Origin: an uncultured Clostridia bacterium
GTDB taxonomy: Bacteria > Bacillota > Clostridia > Christensenellales > Borkfalkiaceae
Length of the DNA: 37,303 nt
NCBI GenBank assembly: GCA_947624215.1
Contig: CANQJJ010000016.1
Coordinates: 1 to 37,303, forward strand
Direction: 5' to 3'
Part shown: positions 25,364 to 32,213 of the stretch, piece by piece
Numbering within the stretch: the stretch's first letter is position 1
How the letters are laid out: each line of letters starts with the position of its first letter
Program-made: the position numbers and the translations under genes
The notes under the pieces: generated by a model
Told to the model about the DNA's origin: nothing
The model's database searches: none
What the model saw: only the letters and a program-made list of their open reading frames with translations

Positions 25364-26065
25364 TTATTCCTTGCGGGGGTCAATATACTTGACCGCACCC
25401 TGCTCCTCAGAGAATCTGCCGTAGTGGCCGAGCGACTTCTCCCACGCCTCGTTGGGGGTGAGCCCCTTCTTGACGAAGTCGGTCATCTTGCCGAGGGAGA
25501 CGAACTCGTAGCCGCAAACCTGGTTGTCTTTATCGAGCGCGAGGCGGGTGACATACCCCTCCGCCATTTCAAGATAGCGAACGCCCTTACGCGCTGTTCC
25601 GTACATGGTACCCACCTGCGACCTCAAACCCTTGCCGAGATCCTCAAGGCCCGCGCCGACGACAAGGCCGTCGTCGGAGAAAGCGGACTGCGTTCTGCCG
25701 TAGACGATCTGCAAGAAGAGCTCGCGCATCGCCGTGTTGATGGCGTCGCAGACGAGGTCGGTATTAAGGGCTTCGAGGATGGTCTTGCGGGGCAAGATCT
25801 CCGCGGCCATGGCGGCAGAGTGCGTCATGCCCGAGCAGCCGATGGTCTCGACGAGCGCCTCCTGGATGACGCCGCCCTTGACGTTGAGGGTGAGCTTGCA
25901 GGCACCCTGTTGCGGTGCGCACCAGCCGACGCCGTGCGTAAAGCCGCTGATGTCGGTGATGAGCTTTGCGCACACCCATTTGCCTTCTTCGGGAATGGGA
26001 GCGGGGTCATGACGGGGACCCTTCGCAACGCAGGTCATCTCTTCCACTTCGCGTGAATATTGCAT
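25364..26065 (-). CDS. NifU-like iron-sulfur cluster scaffold protein
   Basis: A 233-residue protein related to the NifU/IscU N-terminal fold. Candidate cluster ligands are C49 (GWCAPQ), C56 (GACKL) and C77 (IGCSGMTHSAAMAAEI, the segment most like IscU). A C-terminal part (YVTRLALDKDNQVCGYEFVS) is specific to this branch. GGAGG precedes the ATG. It is the first gene of a two-gene operon with the GGGtGRT gene; no SufS/IscS desulfurase is nearby. Confidence 0.82.
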   Translation of the reverse strand: MQYSREVEEMTCVAKGPRHDPAPIPEEGKWVCAKLITDISGFTHGVGWCAPQQGACKLTLNVKGGVIQEALVETIGCSGMTHSAAMAAEILPRKTILEALNTDLVCDAINTAMRELFLQIVYGRTQSAFSDDGLVVGAGLEDLGKGLRSQVGTMYGTARKGVRYLEMAEGYVTRLALDKDNQVCGYEFVSLGKMTDFVKKGLTPNEAWEKSLGHYGRFSEEQGAVKYIDPRKE

Positions 26066-26113
26066 GTTGATTCCTCCATATTACTTTCCCTTCGCGGGAA
26101 TTCGTTCCCTAAT

Positions 26114-26142
26114 ATTGTAGCATATTTGACCACGAAATACAA
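26114..26142 (-). promoter_or_regulatory. Promoter of the NifU-like/GGGtGRT operon
   Basis: On the minus strand: TTGTAT (26137-26142), 17 bp, TACAAT (26114-26119), with TGC before the -10. Confidence 0.75.
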
Positions 26143-26179
26143 GGGTTTTGCGGGAAAAAATCCGCAATTTCTTGACTTT

Positions 26180-26445
26180 TCACAGAGGCAAGCCTAAGGG
26201 GCCCCATATGCGGCGTGCGGTATGGCGAGCGCGTCATCCTGAGCCGTAATGGTGGAACGAAGTCCGACGCGGCTGTCTCCAAAGGATCCCGAAGAACGGA
26301 GTCCGACCCTCATACCGAGCCGTAGGCGAAGTAAACATCACCTTATTTTAAGACTAAGGTGACCCTTCAACTACGTTCAGGGTGACGTATTTAGAACGCT
26401 TGGTCTGCAAACAACGCTTGATTGCGGACATGGTACCGTCGGATG
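26180..26445. repeat. Intergenic repeat field (modules D, B, palindrome)
   Basis: There is no gene here. Module D occupies 26227-26306, module B 26327-26398 (CATCACCTTATTTTAAGACT, then AAGGTGACCC), and GCGGACATGGTACC lies at 26424-26437 just after yhbY. Confidence 0.85.
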
Positions 26446-26459
26446 AGGTCTGAGAGCGA

Positions 26460-26753
26460 TCAGAACATGATGTGCGGGAAGTGGTCGCGGGAGGAACGGC
26501 GGTAGAAGATCGCCTTTCTTCCGATGACTGCCACAAGTTCCGCCTCGAGGAGTTCGGCAATGTTTTCGGCAAGATTTTCGCCGTCTTCCCCCGCCGCGGG
26601 CAGGAGCGTCACCTTGATGAGCTCGTGCGCCTCCAAGGCGTCCGAAAGCCCCGCGATGAGGTTCTCCGTGATGCCCTCCTTGCCGACTTGCCCCACGGGC
26701 TTCATCGTCGACGCCATCGACCGCAAATTTGCTCGTTGTTTGGATGTAAACAT
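26460..26753 (-). CDS. yhbY: Ribosome assembly RNA-binding protein YhbY
   Basis: A 97-residue CRS1-YhbY (CRM) domain protein that binds pre-50S particles. MFTSKQRANLRSMASTMKPV, the GKEGIT loop and the end RRSSRDHFPHIMF are typical. GGGAG precedes the ATG; a longer frame upstream runs into repeats and is rejected. It follows obg, a usual partner, but 345 nt of repeat DNA now separates them. Confidence 0.92.
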   Translation of the reverse strand: MFTSKQRANLRSMASTMKPVGQVGKEGITENLIAGLSDALEAHELIKVTLLPAAGEDGENLAENIAELLEAELVAVIGRKAIFYRRSSRDHFPHIMF

Positions 26754-26774
26754 GATTTTTCTCCCGGTTGATAA

Positions 26775-27095
26775 AATTTTGACGCGCACTCTAAGGGGGT
26801 ACGCTCCCTCGCCCCCGCCCGGATCGGCATGAGGTCCTCCCCTTGCTGTCCCTGTAAGGGAAAGTGGCGCACTGCCCTTGTGCGCCGAAAGGGTTTTGTC
26901 CTCATCCGCCCTACGGGCACCTTCCCCAAAAGGGAAGGCAGGGGTTCGCTCGCACGATGCTTGGGCGTTACAAGATTCTTCGCGGATGAGCAATTCGATG
27001 AAAGTCATGCTTTACTGGCTCAGAATGACGCTCGGGTTGGGCCACATCGTCAATCGAAACCCCTACTTCGCGCTACGCGCTCGTTTTCCAAGCGC
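26775..27095. repeat. Repeat block between obg and yhbY
   Basis: There is no gene here. It carries CCCTTGTGCGCCGAAAGGGT, CCTCATCCGCCCTACGGGCA with CCTTCCCCAAAAGGGAAGGC (hairpin-forming), and module E (AAGATTCTTCGCGGATGAGC ... GGCTCAGAATGACGCTCGGG, about 26972-27045). Confidence 0.85.
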
Positions 27096-27098
27096 CGA

Positions 27099-28373
27099 TC
27101 AGACGTATTCGAATTCTACGTCGCCGACGATGACGGTGTCGCCCGCCTTGCAGCCCATCTTTTCAAGTTCTTTGAAAACTCCGCGGAGTTTCAATACACG
27201 CTGGAAATAATTCATGCTGTCTGGATTGTTTAAGACGACGTTACGGCATAGCATGTCCACGAGCCCCCCCACCACGACGTAGCAGCCGTTCTCGTCAATG
27301 AAAATTTCGAATTGTGTGCTGTCCGCTTCTTCAAAGATGAATTCGTCGGCGGGGATGCGCTCGGCGGGCGGGAGATCCTTCAACAGATCCCAAAGCCATG
27401 CGACCAGTGTATCCGTCCCCTTTCCCCCGATCGCACTGAGCTCGCAGATCGTGTATTGCTTGCCGTATTTCTCCCTGAACTTCTCGACGTTCTCCTGCGC
27501 GCCCGCAATATCGCACTTGTTGAGCGCGACGACCATGGGGAGAGCGGCGAGCGCCTCGGAGTAGGCCTTGAGCTCGGCATTGATGGCCTCGAAATCTTTC
27601 AAAGGGTCGCGCCCCTCCACGCCCGAGATGTCCACGACATGGCAGAGCATGCGCGTGCGCTCGATGTGTCTGAGGAAGGCATGTCCGAGCCCCGCCCCCT
27701 CGGCCGCGCCCTCGATGAGCCCGGGGATGTCGGCCGCGATGAAGCTGTCGTCGTAATAGCGCACCACGCCGAGGTTGGGTGAGAGCGTCGTGAAGTGGTA
27801 GTCGGCGATCTTGGGCTTGGCCGCGGAGATCTTGGAGAGCAGGGTGCTCTTGCCCACGTTGGGGAAGCCGACAAGGCCCACATCGGCAATGACCTTCATC
27901 TCCAAAATCAGTCCGTGGGGCTGCGTCTCGTGCCCCTTCTGTGCGAAGTTGGGAGCATGGCGGCGCGCCGTGGTGAAGCGCACGTTGCCCTTTCCGCCCC
28001 GTCCGCCCTTCAAAATGACGTGCGTCTCGCCGTCTTCATAGACGTCGGTGACGATCTTGCCCGTATCCATGTCGCGGATGAGGGTGCCGCAAGGCACTTT
28101 GAGGATGACGTCGGCGCCCCGTTTTCCGCTACACTGGTTGGAGCCGCCGCGTTCGCCGTTGCCCGCAAGATACTTCGACTTGTAGCGGAAGGCGAGCAGG
28201 TCGTGCATGTTCTTGTCGCCCACGAAGATGATGTCGCCGCCGTCGCCGCCGTCGCCGCCGTCGGGCCCGCACGCAGGCTTGCCCTTATACGCCTTAAAGG
28301 AATTCATGCCGTCGCCGCCGTTGCCCGCTTTGACGGTAATTTTCACCCGATCGGTAAATCCATTCTTTGCCAT
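27099..28373 (-). CDS. obg: Obg-type GTPase (ObgE/CgtA)
   Basis: A 424-residue essential GTPase of late 50S assembly and stress response. The glycine-rich Obg domain (1-158, GGDGGDGGDIIFVGDKNMHD), the G domain (GFPNVGKSTLL, DIPGLIEGA, NKCD) and a C-terminal OCT domain (FEIFIDENGCYVVVGG) are all present. The ATG is not preceded by a ribosome site: six nt upstream ends a -10 box, so the mRNA is predicted to be leaderless. It is divergent from the DUF6442/XRE pair. Confidence 0.95.
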   Translation of the reverse strand: MAKNGFTDRVKITVKAGNGGDGMNSFKAYKGKPACGPDGGDGGDGGDIIFVGDKNMHDLLAFRYKSKYLAGNGERGGSNQCSGKRGADVILKVPCGTLIRDMDTGKIVTDVYEDGETHVILKGGRGGKGNVRFTTARRHAPNFAQKGHETQPHGLILEMKVIADVGLVGFPNVGKSTLLSKISAAKPKIADYHFTTLSPNLGVVRYYDDSFIAADIPGLIEGAAEGAGLGHAFLRHIERTRMLCHVVDISGVEGRDPLKDFEAINAELKAYSEALAALPMVVALNKCDIAGAQENVEKFREKYGKQYTICELSAIGGKGTDTLVAWLWDLLKDLPPAERIPADEFIFEEADSTQFEIFIDENGCYVVVGGLVDMLCRNVVLNNPDSMNYFQRVLKLRGVFKELEKMGCKAGDTVIVGDVEFEYV

Positions 28374-28379
28374 GCCAAA

Positions 28380-28408
28380 AGTATAGCAGATTTTTCCCCG
28401 CTTGGCAA
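28380..28408 (-). promoter_or_regulatory. Promoter of obg, predicts leaderless mRNA
   Basis: On the minus strand: TTGCCA (28403-28408), 17 bp, TATACT (28380-28385), with TGC before the -10. The A of the ATG is the seventh base after the -10. The -35 lies in CTTGGCAAG (28401-28409), a motif shared with the operators of the divergent promoter. Confidence 0.75.
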
Positions 28409-28436
28409 GAAATTCCGAGGATTTTTTTCAAAACCG

Positions 28437-28490
28437 CTTGACAAGTATACTTGGCAGGAGTATGATAGGGATGCCAAGCGTACTTGGCAA
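28437..28490. promoter_or_regulatory. Operator array (CTTGNCAAG half-sites)
   Basis: CAAGTATACTTG (28442-28453) is a perfect 12-bp palindrome in the spacer. TGCCAAG-CGTA-CTTGGCA (28472-28489) has perfect 7-bp arms just after the -10. CTTGACAAG (28437-28445) covers the -35. The encoded XRE protein is the likely ligand (inference). Confidence 0.65.
28438..28466 (+). promoter_or_regulatory. Promoter of the DUF6442/XRE operon
   Basis: TTGACA (28438-28443), 17 bp, TATGAT (28461-28466). Palindromes overlap both the -35/spacer and the transcribed start. Confidence 0.85.
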
Positions 28491-28510
28491 AGGAGGGTTT
28501 GGGAGATCTT

Positions 28511-28960
28511 ATGAAAGATAAATCTGCAAGCATGGAGCAAGCCGCAGAGAATGCCGTAGCAAAAACCGGAGAAAACCCCGCGGAAAACGCGATGGACGGG
28601 GCCGAAGACGGGAGCATGCTCTCGCGGGACGAGATCTTAGCCCGGGCGCAAAGGGAGAACCAAAACGGCGACGAACGGCAGCGCTCGCAGATGCAATGGG
28701 CGAACTATGCGGGGTTCATCGCCATGGAGTTTGCCTGTATCGTCATCATGTTCACCCAGATCTTCACGGGCAACGAATTCACGCCCGAGTTCTTCTGCAT
28801 CATGTTCACGGGCGTGGCGGCCCAGAACATCGTGCAGGCGTGCGTCAACAAGAACAGGAAAACGAGGACGCTCTTTATTGTCTGCGCTGCCCTGATTACG
28901 GCGGGCGCGGTCGCCTATTGGGTCTTCTGGATCCTCGGGCTGTGCGGGATCCAACTGTGA
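28511..28960 (+). CDS. DUF6442-like small membrane protein
   Basis: A 149-residue protein with a polar N-terminus, then LSRDEILARAQRENQNGDER as in DUF6442 proteins, and three predicted helices (about 64-86, 92-111, 120-144). Function is unknown. The ATG follows GGGAG; an earlier TTG inside the operator is rejected. It is co-transcribed with the XRE gene 9 nt downstream, the typical arrangement of this family. The first ~38 residues (MEQAAENAVAKTGENPAENA) are longer than I recall for the family. Confidence 0.75.
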   Translation: MKDKSASMEQAAENAVAKTGENPAENAMDGAEDGSMLSRDEILARAQRENQNGDERQRSQMQWANYAGFIAMEFACIVIMFTQIFTGNEFTPEFFCIMFTGVAAQNIVQACVNKNRKTRTLFIVCAALITAGAVAYWVFWILGLCGIQL

Positions 28961-28969
28961 GGGGATACA

Positions 28970-29176
28970 ATGGACGATAAACTCATTCTTCACAACCGTT
29001 TGAAGGAGATCCGCGCGGAAAAGGGCCTCTCGCAGGGGGAGCTCGCAGGCATGGTGGGGGTCTCGCGCAACACGATCACCTCCATCGAAACGGGAAAGTA
29101 CTGCCCCACCGCCAAGCTCGCCCTCATCCTCTGCGCCGCGCTCGATAAAAAATTCGAGGAGATCTTTTATTTTTAA
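28970..29176 (+). CDS. Small XRE-family regulator (YozG-like)
   Basis: A 68-residue, HTH-only protein: LKEIRAEKGLSQGELAGMVG, then VSRNTITSIETGKYCPTAKL and the end DKKFEEIFYF. This short class usually controls its own operon with a small membrane protein. GAGGGG precedes the ATG. The two palindromes at the operon promoter are its likely targets. Confidence 0.88.
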   Translation: MDDKLILHNRLKEIRAEKGLSQGELAGMVGVSRNTITSIETGKYCPTAKLALILCAALDKKFEEIFYF

Positions 29177-29185
29177 GGGGAAGGT

Positions 29186-29217
29186 GCGGACATGGTATGC
29201 CCAAACGATGTCCGTGG
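29186..29217. repeat. Palindromic repeat copy directly after the XRE gene
   Basis: GCGGACATGGTATGCCCAAA then CGATGTCCGT forms a hairpin and is followed by GGTGGTGGT and GTCATACC, the same order as the inverted copy at 22660. It may also act as the 3' end hairpin of the operon, but has no T-run. Confidence 0.8.
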
Positions 29218-30215
29218 TGGTGGTAAACTGTCATACCGAGCGAAGCGAGTGTATCCCCTCATGCGAAGTCAGTGTTTGTGGCAGCGCGTCATCCTGAGCC
29301 GTAATGACAATACGAAGTCCGTGACAGCTGTCTCCGAAGGATCCCGAAGAACGAAGTCCGCACGGTGGTAAGCGCGTCATCCCGAGGCGGAATGACGATA
29401 CAAAGTCCGTGACAGCTGTCTCCGAAGGATCCCGAAGTACGAAGTCCGACTGTTTGACAAACAGACCATGCACTCTATTACGTCATGTTGAGCCCCGTCG
29501 ACCGCGCGAGGCTTCAATTTGTGATTCCAAGCGCGACACGAGCCAAAGGCGAAGTAAACATCACCTTGTTTTTAAGACTGCGGTGACCCTTCGACTCGGC
29601 TACTTCGCGCTACGCGCTCGTGTCGATTTTAGTAGCACAAATAGAAGCCTCAATCGGTCAGGGTGACGTTATTTGGAATGCCTTGTTCGTTCACACGGGC
29701 TTGGTCGTAGCAAGATTCTTCGCGGATGAGCAGTTCGTTGAAAGTCATACTTTGTCGGCTCAGAATGACGCTCGGGTTGAGCTCGGTCGGGCAGAATGAC
29801 GCTTTGATTGGGCTTAGAAGCGGACATGGTACCCTCAAACGAGGTTCAATCTTGCCTCCCCCCCTTATACCTGAGGGGGGAGGATGTCGCGTCAGCGACA
29901 GATAGGGGGTGTCATTCCGAAACCCCTCCGTCACGCAAGGACAGCGTGACATCTCCCCTTACAGGGGCGACAAGGGGTCGCTCACACGAAACTTGGTCGT
30001 AGCAAGATTCTTCGCGGATGAGCAGTTCGTTGAAAGTCATACTTTGTCGGCTCAGAATGACGCACGGGATGAGCTTGGTCTGAATGACGCTTTGATTGGG
30101 CTCGGTCGGGCAGAATGACGCTTTGATTGAGCCCTGTCGCCACCCCACCCCCTACCCCCCTCCCATGGAGGGGGCACGCACACGCGAGCCCTTGTCGCGG
30201 ACATGGTACCCACCA
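29218..30215. repeat. 1-kb composite repeat field
   Basis: There is no gene here. In order: module C (29230-29262), module D twice in tandem with an 88-bp period (29284 and 29372), module B (29550-29680), module E (29702-29790), GCGGACATGGTACC (29820), a CCCCTTATACCTGAGGGGGG hairpin segment, module E again (29992-30070), module F (30128-30180) and GCGGACATGGTACC (30197). Confidence 0.85.
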
Positions 30216-30231
30216 ATGTCTTTTTTAGTTC

Positions 30232-30272
30232 ATAAAAACCGCGCCGCGCGGGCAATTTTGCCCGCGCGGCGC
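30232..30272 (-). terminator. Intrinsic terminator of the double-HTH gene
   Basis: A perfect 15-bp GC-rich stem (30241-30255 with 30258-30272) with a minimal loop; on the minus strand it is followed by GGTTTTTATG. It is the strongest hairpin of the window. Confidence 0.92.
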
Positions 30273-30298
30273 TGAAACATTTCCCGATCCTTTATGGA

Positions 30299-30733
30299 TC
30301 ATTTTTCCCTGCCGATCACAAAGTCCACGGTAACACGGTATCGGTCTGCAATGCGAAGGGCGTTGTCGAGCGTCGGCTCTGTTTTCCCGCTTTGCCAACT
30401 GTAAATCGACGAATGGGCGATCCCTGCATCGCGGCAAACTTGGTATTTATTCGCCCCAAGTCCTTTGGGCAACATCGGAAGCCACGCGGAGAAAGCGGGC
30501 CGCGGACGGTAGGACCCTGCACAGACGGCGTCCGTCCGCCCGAGCAGATACTCAACCGAGCAGGCGAGAAGTTCCGCGATCCGCGAGGCGACCCCGATCC
30601 CGGGATAGCACCGCCCCTCCATGTATTTATAGAGCGTGTTCAGGTGGATGCCAAGCTCCCCGGAAAGCCGTTCGGCACTGTACCCCACATCCTGCATCCG
30701 CTCTTTCAAAATTTCCGCAAAGTCCGACATCAT
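30299..30733 (-). CDS. Tandem double-HTH XRE-family protein
   Basis: A 144-residue protein with two helix-turn-helix domains in one chain. The first is at 6-66 (YSAERLSGELGIHLNTLYKY, ending EYLLGRTDAV), the second at 84-141 (NKYQVCRDAGIAHSSIYSWQ, ending VDFVIGREK). A linker joins them (CAGSYRPRPAFSAWLP). The ATG follows TTGAGG at a good distance; MMSD is used rather than a longer upstream frame. A 10-bp palindrome CATAATTATG lies just before the ribosome site. It stands alone, with its own terminator, and is flanked on both sides by long direct repeat blocks. Target genes are not visible. Confidence 0.8.
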   Translation of the reverse strand: MMSDFAEILKERMQDVGYSAERLSGELGIHLNTLYKYMEGRCYPGIGVASRIAELLACSVEYLLGRTDAVCAGSYRPRPAFSAWLPMLPKGLGANKYQVCRDAGIAHSSIYSWQSGKTEPTLDNALRIADRYRVTVDFVIGREK

Positions 30734-30839
30734 TCTTTTCCTCAACATAATTATGTCCTGATTTTGCGGAAAACGCTTGCATTCATCCAAATAAAGATAT
30801 ATACTAAAAATTACAATTCAAAATTCTGATCCCAAATAC

Positions 30840-31310
30840 ATTTCTCCGCCGCGGACATGGTACCCTCAAACGAAGTCCGACGCTCTTGCTGTCCCTGCAA
30901 GGTCGCAAAACGCATTTCTCGCACATCAGCACAGTGTGCTGTGGGCGGCGTTTGCGGTGAGTGAGCGCATCGGAAGGCGCGAACGGTGACCGAACGCGGG
31001 ACTCTACCCGCGCGAGACAGTGGCGCACTGCCCTTGTGTGCCGAAAGGGTTTCTCTCCTCATCCGCCCTACGGGCACCTTCCCCAAAAGGGAAGGCAAGG
31101 GGTCGCTCACACGGGCTTGGTCGTAGCAAGATTCTTCGCGGATGGGCAGTTCGATGAAAGTCATGCCATTACGGCTCAGAATGACGCTTTGATTGGGCTC
31201 GGTCGGGCAGAATGACGCTTCGATTGAGCCCTATCGCCACCCCACCCCCTACCCCCTCCCATGGAGGGGCACGCACATGCGAGTCCTTATCGCGGACATG
31301 GTGCCCGCAA
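30840..31310. repeat. Repeat field upstream of the double-HTH gene
   Basis: There is no gene here. GCGGACATGGTACC (30851), CCCTTGTGTGCCGAAAGGGT with CATCCGCCCTACGGGC and CCTTCCCCAAAAGGGAAGGC (about 31035-31096), module E (31116-31190), module F (31226-31275) and GCGGACATGGTGCC (31292). Confidence 0.85.
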
Positions 31311-31342
31311 ACGAAAATCCAAAACAATTTTCCGAAAGTGTG

Positions 31343-31370
31343 TTGTAAACAGGGAAAATTGTGGTACAAT
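31343..31370 (+). promoter_or_regulatory. Promoter of the YugP-like peptidase
   Basis: TTGTAA (31343-31348), 16 bp, TACAAT (31365-31370), with TGG before the -10. Confidence 0.72.
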
Positions 31371-31390
31371 AAAGATGAGGTATTGTCACA

Positions 31391-32113
31391 ATGGATTACT
31401 TACTTTTCTTGCTCATCCTCCTGCCCGTGCTGGCCCTCTCGAGCTGGGCGAGCGCCAAGGTCAATTCCACATATTCTGCCTTCGACAAGGTGCCGAATTC
31501 CTCCCGTATGACCGGCTACGACACGGCTGTGCGCCTTCTTCAGCGGCACGGCGTGACGGATATCACCGTCAACCGCATCGGCGGGCGGCTCTCCGACCAC
31601 TACCACCCGACCAAGAGGCAGGTCAATCTCTCCACGAGCACCTACGGCTCTGCCTCCGTGGCCGCCGTGGCCGTCGCCGCCCATGAGATCGGGCACGTCA
31701 TGCAGAAAAAAGAGGGGTACCTCCCCTACCGTCTCCGCACGGCGCTCGTGCCCGTTGCCAACCTCGCATCCCGCATCGCCCTGCCCCTCATCCTGCTCGG
31801 CATCCTGCTCGACATCTTCCTCTTCGCCGCGACGGGCTCCAACGCAGGGCAGTGGATCATGTATGCGGGCATCATCCTCTATTCTGCCTCTGCGCTCTTC
31901 ATGCTCGTGACGCTCCCCGTCGAGCTCAACGCCTCCGCGCGCGCCAAGAAGATGCTCGTGGAAGAGGGCATCTTGCGGGAAGAAGAGCTCCCCGGGGCAA
32001 AGAAGGTGCTCTCGGCCGCGGCCATGACCTACGTCGCCTCCCTTCTCATCTCCCTCGTCTACTTCCTCCGCTACCTCCTCCTCGTGCTCTCGTTCACGAG
32101 AAGAAACGACTGA
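31391..32113 (+). CDS. YugP-type zinc metallopeptidase
   Basis: A 240-residue membrane-bound neutral zinc metallopeptidase (YugP family). An N-terminal helix (MDYLLFLLILLPVLALSSWA) anchors it. HEIGH at 98-102 is the zinc site, and the region before it (LSDHYHPTKRQVNLS) is typical. Two further hydrophobic segments (about 123-143 and 153-176) and a C-terminal helix follow. Substrates are unknown. GAGG lies about 11 nt before the ATG. It is convergent with ddl and transcribed alone. Confidence 0.9.
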   Translation: MDYLLFLLILLPVLALSSWASAKVNSTYSAFDKVPNSSRMTGYDTAVRLLQRHGVTDITVNRIGGRLSDHYHPTKRQVNLSTSTYGSASVAAVAVAAHEIGHVMQKKEGYLPYRLRTALVPVANLASRIALPLILLGILLDIFLFAATGSNAGQWIMYAGIILYSASALFMLVTLPVELNASARAKKMLVEEGILREEELPGAKKVLSAAAMTYVASLLISLVYFLRYLLLVLSFTRRND

Positions 32114-32140
32114 TTTTCTCGGAAAAACTTCTTTTTATCG

Positions 32141-32181
32141 TAAAAAATTCAGCGTCCCGCCGTAGATGCACGGCGGGACGC
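32141..32181 (-). terminator. Intrinsic terminator of the tsaE-ddl operon
   Basis: A 13-bp perfect stem (32150-32162 with 32169-32181) with a 6-nt loop; on the minus strand GAATTTTTT follows. It lies 32 nt after the ddl stop. The same hairpin lacks a T-run for the plus-strand yugP. Confidence 0.9.
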
Positions 32182-32213
32182 TTCACATAAAACGGAATAC
32201 CCATGTCTGAAAG

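Noticed and set aside
29650-31215. Short ORFs of 60-117 codons in the repeat fields, some with similar protein sequences
   Set aside because: The similarity comes from the repeats themselves (for example repeated MTFNELLIREESCYDQ); there are no promoters or ribosome sites.
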